Shown here one piece after another: positions 62,055 through 64,000 of a stretch of 64,000 bases of DNA; position 1 is the stretch's first letter; each line of letters opens with the position of its first letter. The stretch is from Tateyamaria sp. ANG-S1. Lineage in GTDB: Bacteria; Pseudomonadota; Alphaproteobacteria; Rhodobacterales; Rhodobacteraceae. The position numbers and the translations under genes were made by a program. The stretch is taken from positions 1-64,000 of the forward strand of contig NZ_JWLL01000006.1 of NCBI RefSeq assembly GCF_000814025.1. Reading direction: 5' to 3'. Under the pieces are notes generated by a model. That model was not told the origin of the DNA. It searched no databases and saw only the letters and a list, made by a program, of their open reading frames with translations.

Positions 62055-62638
62055 AGGCTGCCCTTGGTCGAGGGGATGGCATCCGCCGTACGCGGATCCA
62101 CCTCTAGCGCCACACGTAACGCCCGCGCCACCGCCTTGAACGCCGCTTCGGCAATGTGGTGGCTGTTCAGCCCGTGCAGCATGTCCACATGCAGCGTGAT
62201 GCCGCCATGGGTGCTCAGCGCCTGGAAAAACTCGCGCACCAGCTCGGTGTCAAAGGTACCGATCTTAGGGGTCGGCAGGTCCACGTTCCACACAAGGAAA
62301 GGTCGCCCCGAAAGGTCAAGTGCTGCCCGCACCAGCGCGTCATCCATGGGCAACAGGCAGGACCCGTAGCGCTGGATTCCTTTTTTGTTTCCAACGGCTT
62401 GGCTCAGCGCCTGACCGATGGCAATGCCCACATCCTCGACCGTGTGGTGATCGTCGATATGCAGATCCCCTTTGCACCGCACTGTCATGTCGATCAGCGC
62501 GTGGCGGGCCAACTGGTCCAGCATGTGGTCGAAGAACCCAACGCCGGTCTCGTTGTCATAAGTGCCCGTGCCATCAAGGTTGAGGGAGACCGAAATGTCG
62601 GTCTCCGCCGTGGTCCGGGTGAGGGTGCTCGTGCGCAT
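62051..62638 (-). CDS. hisB: Imidazoleglycerol-phosphate dehydratase
   Basis: A 195-residue dehydratase that converts imidazole glycerol phosphate to imidazole acetol phosphate. The two metal-binding His clusters are [18 protein letters not shown] with [17 protein letters not shown] and the C-terminal [17 protein letters not shown]. The start at 62638 ([17 protein letters not shown]) matches the family; the longer frame has no support. It forms an overlapping pair with hisH. Confidence 0.95.
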   Translation of the reverse strand: MRTSTLTRTTAETDISVSLNLDGTGTYDNETGVGFFDHMLDQLARHALIDMTVRCKGDLHIDDHHTVEDVGIAIGQALSQAVGNKKGIQRYGSCLLPMDDALVRAALDLSGRPFLVWNVDLPTPKIGTFDTELVREFFQALSTHGGITLHVDMLHGLNSHHIAEAAFKAVARALRVALEVDPRTADAIPSTKGSL

Positions 62639-62777
62639 GGCGCGCCTCCTGCAAATGTGGTCGCGGCTCTCTATAGGCGGGCAGGGCAGTGCCGCCAAGA
62701 GGGAGGCCGCAGCGCTTGCGGGCACCTGTGCAGACGTGCCACTACATTCCCATGCCACCTGAGCAAAGGCCAAGCCC

Positions 62778-63017
62778 ATGACCACCTGCGTCTTCATCCA
62801 GATCCGCTGCCGCCCCGGCTCCACCTACAAGGTCGCCGAAGAGATCGCGCTGCGCGAAATCCACTCGGAGCTATATTCCACATCAGGCGACTATGACCTG
62901 CTGATGAAGGTCTACATCCCCGAAGGACAGGATGTGGGCAAATACATCAATGATGAGTTGCTGGATATCCAGGGGATAGAACGGTCACTGACAACTATGA
63001 CGTTCAAGGTATTTTAG
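62778..63017 (+). CDS. Lrp-like ligand-binding (RAM) domain protein without DNA-binding domain
   Basis: A 79-residue protein that is only the RAM/Lrp ligand-binding domain: [58 protein letters not shown]. The helix-turn-helix of a full Lrp regulator is missing. Stand-alone RAM proteins occur in several alphaproteobacteria and may act as amino-acid sensors or effector subunits. It is divergent from hisB, 140 bases away. Confidence 0.85.
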   Translation: MTTCVFIQIRCRPGSTYKVAEEIALREIHSELYSTSGDYDLLMKVYIPEGQDVGKYINDELLDIQGIERSLTTMTFKVF

Positions 63018-63131
63018 ACTTTTTATCAAAGGGCTACGCCGCAGCCGCCCCGCCGTTGGCAACGCCTCGTCTGCGTCGCTCACGCAAGCCGTTGGCCCAT
63101 GTACCCCCTTGAAACCAACCCGCCAAAAAAA

Positions 63132-63157
63132 AGGCCACCCGAAGGTGGCCTGTTTTT
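63132..63157. terminator. Bidirectional intrinsic terminator
   Basis: AGGCCACC at 63132-63139 pairs with GGTGGCCT at 63144-63151 around a CGAA loop, with T-run at 63153-63157 on the plus strand and A-run at 63125-63132 for the minus strand. It ends the RAM gene and also the minus-strand tRNA-Gly transcript. Confidence 0.88.
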
Positions 63158-63178
63158 CACTCCCGGTTGGGAGGATGT

Positions 63179-63253
63179 TGGAGCGGGCGAGGCGATTCGA
63201 ACGCCCGACCCTAACCTTGGCAAGGTTATGCTCTACCCCTGAGCTACGCCCGC
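63179..63253 (-). tRNA. tRNA-Gly (GCC)
   Basis: On the minus strand a 75-base tRNA begins GCGGGCG and ends CGCCCGC-T-CCA, with a perfect acceptor stem. The anticodon loop TTGCCAA carries GCC, the D-arm reads GCTCAGGGGTAGAGC and the T-arm CGGGCGTTCGAATCGCCTCG is normal. It is followed on its own strand by an intrinsic terminator. Confidence 0.95.
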
Positions 63254-63373
63254 TTCCTTGGGTGAGCCGTGGAATACTTTCAGCAGACGTGGCCTGCAAG
63301 TGGAAAATGGGGCGTTGTCGCAAAAAATTTCCGCTGCCGCGACGGAAAGCATGTGGCGCGTCGTTGAACGGCC

Positions 63374-63757
63374 ATGACCCACCACTCGCGGCATATTCTT
63401 GCGATCCTGATCCTGACATGGACCTGTGTTTCAGCGCTCCCCGTCGTTGCGCATGATGGATCGCACACACCCAGCATGGTGGCCCGCGTCGATGCGGCCA
63501 CCATGCTGGGCAACCGGGTCGATCTGCGTTTGACGCTGACGGGCTTCAGGGCCCCGCTGGTGCTTGACGAGATGGCAGCATACGGCGCGACGGTTCAGTT
63601 TCAGGGTCCCCTCACCGTGGGGTTTGCCGAGGATACCGCACTGATCGTCACCGTCACTTTTGACGATGCCTCGCCGGGTCTCTTCACGCTGATGCTTGAT
63701 TTTGGTGAGGCTGGCCAAGGTACCGTGACCGTCATTCCCACCGTGGCGACACATTGA
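63374..63757 (+). CDS. Exported hypothetical protein
   Basis: A 127-residue protein with an N-terminal signal peptide (HILAILILTWTCVSALPVVA) and a beta-rich mature part (VDLRLTLTGFRAPLVLDEMAAYGATVQFQGPLTVGFAEDTALIVTVTFDD) with a Gly/Thr-rich tail. It looks like a small periplasmic copper-chaperone-like or Ig-like fold, but no metal ligands are clear. The stop is 29 bases before the next exported gene, so they are probably one unit. Confidence 0.7.
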   Translation: MTHHSRHILAILILTWTCVSALPVVAHDGSHTPSMVARVDAATMLGNRVDLRLTLTGFRAPLVLDEMAAYGATVQFQGPLTVGFAEDTALIVTVTFDDASPGLFTLMLDFGEAGQGTVTVIPTVATH

Positions 63758-63786
63758 CAACACAGCCAAACAGGAAGGTTCTCACC

Positions 63787-64000
63787 ATGCTATTTACGCT
63801 ATCCTCCGCAAAGTCATTGGTTCTGGCCTTCGCCATCGTGCTGGGATGCGCGGCCTCCGGTGATGCGCAACCGCGCCTGCGCGTGCACACAGCGACCGAA
63901 GCAGAGCCGTTGTCGCTCATGGCCCTGCGCGACACGCCACGCGGGGCCGAGGTTGCGATGCAGGTCACAGGCAGCACCCGCGTCATCACCTCAAACGGGA
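63787..64000 (+). CDS. Exported protein, partial at window edge
   Basis: A start at 63787 opens a frame running off the right edge of the window. The first ~28 residues (MLFTLSSAKSLVLAFAIVLGCAASGDA) look like a signal peptide with a Cys that could mark a lipobox-like site (LGCAAS). The rest (QPRLRVHTATEAEPLSLMALRDTPRGAEVAMQV) is too short to assign. It follows the exported gene by 29 bases. Confidence 0.6.
   Translation, partial: MLFTLSSAKSLVLAFAIVLGCAASGDAQPRLRVHTATEAEPLSLMALRDTPRGAEVAMQVTGSTRVITSNG

Noticed and set aside
1-64000. CRISPR arrays and rRNA genes
   Set aside because: No regularly spaced short repeats and no rRNA-like sequence were seen anywhere in the window.

Overview
The window looks like a chromosomal segment of a marine alphaproteobacterium of the Rhodobacteraceae (Roseobacter group). 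The basis is high GC coding sequence, a DNA ligase plus ligase-associated exonuclease pair, a SUV3-like helicase next to an Hsp15-type S4 protein, seven-iron ferredoxin and CarD, and small dispersed intergenic palindromes around GGGGCTCTGCCCC. The assignment rests on gene content and protein style only; no database search was run.

Positions 1-34308 are mostly ordinary chromosome. They hold DNA ligase/exonuclease, a lysophospholipase-like hydrolase, an SCP2 protein, a TPR protein, the SUV3-like helicase, S4 protein, fdxA, carD, divergent cobS/cobT, a CPA2 antiporter, a divergent Lrp regulator and 4-hydroxyphenylpyruvate dioxygenase, a large membrane-anchored protein with pilus/secretion-like ends, a SIMPL protein and metY. 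Next come an orphan DUF1629-like immunity gene, an aldehyde/xanthine oxidase-type operon (2Fe-2S, FAD, Mo subunits plus an NTF2-like protein) beside an AraC regulator, an overlapping operon around a ferric-reductase/Rieske fusion, and a ProXWV-type quaternary amine ABC transporter.

Positions 34309-55539 are accessory DNA between the ABC operon and a tRNA-Tyr gene. First is a broken tail-spike-like gene joined to a serine recombinase that lacks its N-terminus. Then comes a LysR-controlled metabolic operon (DUF1330, CmcJ-like, luciferase-like, SDR) with a perfect 12-bp inverted repeat in the divergent promoter region. From about 40.45 kb to the tRNA there is a roughly 15-kb element. It has a tyrosine integrase beside the tRNA 3' end, a replication-type ATPase followed by nested inverted repeats that look like an origin, a small-terminase-like gene near the opposite end, a HipA-like kinase with an overlapping partner gene, a small serine recombinase, an M23 peptidase and a tape-measure gene interrupted by an in-frame TAG. 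No large terminase, portal or capsid gene is visible. This layout resembles a phage satellite (PICI-like) or a strongly reduced prophage and is the most interesting part of the window.

Positions 55539-64000 return to chromosome: tRNA-Tyr, rlmB, a zinc-ribbon protein that seems to start at a non-AUG codon, a hairpin-rich intergenic region that may encode a small RNA, a CoA-binding protein, an acetyltransferase, DUF2147 and DUF302 proteins, histidine genes hisA, hisF, hisE and oppositely oriented hisH-hisB, an Lrp-like RAM-only protein, tRNA-Gly and two exported proteins, the last cut by the window edge.
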